The notes under the pieces are model-generated. The model saw only the letters and a list, made by a program, of their open reading frames with translations, had not been told where the DNA came from and did not search any database. A program made the position numbers and the translations under genes. Of a stretch of DNA of 64,000 nt, positions 63,583-64,000 are shown piece by piece (positions within the stretch are counted from its first letter, which is position 1; each line of letters starts with the position of its first letter). This DNA is from Azolla caroliniana (lineage: Eukaryota; Polypodiophyta): the NCBI GenBank assembly GCA_043228905.1, contig JBHGNT010000001.1, positions 23,560,001 to 23,624,000 of the forward strand. Reading direction: 5' to 3'.

Positions 63583-64000
63583 TGTCAGGAATGGTACTAA
63601 ACAGAGAGAGAATTAGTACTAGAGAAGAGAAGTACTATTAGTACTAAGAGGACGGGACTGCGTAAGATTCCCGAGAGAGGAAGAAAGAAGAGGAGAGAGA
63701 GAGAGATAGCGAGAATGAGAGAGAGAGAAAGATGATGACAACAACTAATATATTATGTGAAAGATAAGTACAAAGTGGCGAAGAGGCTTAAGACTGGCGT
63801 TGAATCAATTTGGTTCAAAACAATGCCTTGTGCCTCCTTTTATAGTGTTTTTAGGAATAATCCTAAAGCTTCTAGAATGTTCTAGAGAGATCTGGAATAT
63901 ACATCAATTTTCTATGATAAAACATAAATGAAAATAATATCTTACAAATTACAATTCATAGTCTAATGGTAAGAGCTCGATCCATGTAGCATAAGGTCAT
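63583..64000 (-). repeat. Gypsy-D 5' LTR (runs off the window)
   Basis: Matches 45657-46052 with a few substitutions and an extra GA-rich stretch near 63690-63730. The last roughly 25 bp, including the B-box, lie beyond the window. Confidence 0.9.

Larger units (their letters stand above)
45657..64000 (-). mobile_element. Gypsy-D: chromodomain Ty3/gypsy element, host of two insertions
   Basis: Minus strand. 3' LTR 45657-46079 (TGTCAGG...CATGACA, 423 bp). 5' LTR from 63583 to the window end, about 25 bp short. Polypurine tract 46080-46095 (minus AAGGGGGAGATAG next to the LTR). Coding order from the right: gag (62895-63510), protease, RT, RNase H, integrase, chromodomain (46091). Split by Gypsy-E (54549-62192) in the protease and by Copia-A (46837-51879) in the integrase. 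Both insertions have perfect 5-bp duplications, so the element can be reassembled unambiguously. Multiple in-frame stops make it inactive. Confidence 0.9.

Overview
This window looks like transposon-dense nuclear DNA of a land plant. I would guess a non-flowering one (moss, lycophyte, fern or gymnosperm), but I cannot place the species. The plant signals are a plant-type VPS26 retromer gene, a MULE/FAR1-type transposase, chromodomain-bearing Ty3/gypsy elements, a Ty1/copia element with the initiator-Met tRNA primer site, and plant-style LINEs. Two host genes are visible, both on the minus strand with conventional splice sites. One is the 5' end of a DEAH-box RNA helicase (DHX35-like, exons 1-2 at 1284-1811). 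The other is an apparently intact, 11-coding-exon VPS26 gene (31919 to about 39731). Almost everything else is mobile DNA or its wreckage.

Layout. 1-545: decayed LINE reverse-transcriptase fragment inside helicase intron 2. 1284-1811: helicase exons. 2235-4225: a 2-kb MULE with terminal inverted repeats and a perfect 8-bp target duplication, about 420 bp upstream of the helicase start codon. 4340-5561: a solo-LTR remnant and the leader of a broken gypsy copy. 5562-19856: Gypsy-A (minus), whose 5' LTR is split by the younger Gypsy-B (12539-19810, LTRs about 0.6% diverged). 19857-26243: Gypsy-C, an old decayed relative of Gypsy-B, itself carrying a 665-bp solo LTR (22136-22800). 26244-29545: LINE-A (minus). 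29546-31084: nothing recognised. 31085-31800: decayed satellite beyond the VPS26 3' end. 31919-39731: VPS26. 40264-40440: microsatellite. 41529-45085: copia LTR fragment, LINE-B (plus), truncated Copia-B (minus). 45300-45600: tRNA-like module and minisatellite. 45657-64000 and beyond: Gypsy-D, a chromodomain gypsy (minus), split by Copia-A (46837-51879, TSD ATAAC) inside its integrase and by Gypsy-E (54549-62192, TSD ATCTA) exactly at the protease active-site codon.

How the parts relate. The nesting gives a relative clock: Gypsy-D is older than Copia-A and Gypsy-E, and Gypsy-A is older than Gypsy-B. Most in-frame stops in the elements are one C-to-T or G-to-A change from a sensible codon, which suggests decay driven by cytosine methylation. 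The least expected item is Gypsy-E. It has lost most of its pol but carries an extra coiled-coil reading frame of about 890 codons, interrupted by a single TAG, between pol and the 3' LTR. Other unusual structure includes tRNA-like A/B-box modules in or near LTRs, a hairpin conserved in the copia LTRs, a hairpin array in the Gypsy-A leader, and a gypsy lineage with a DHGS protease motif and 4-bp target duplications.
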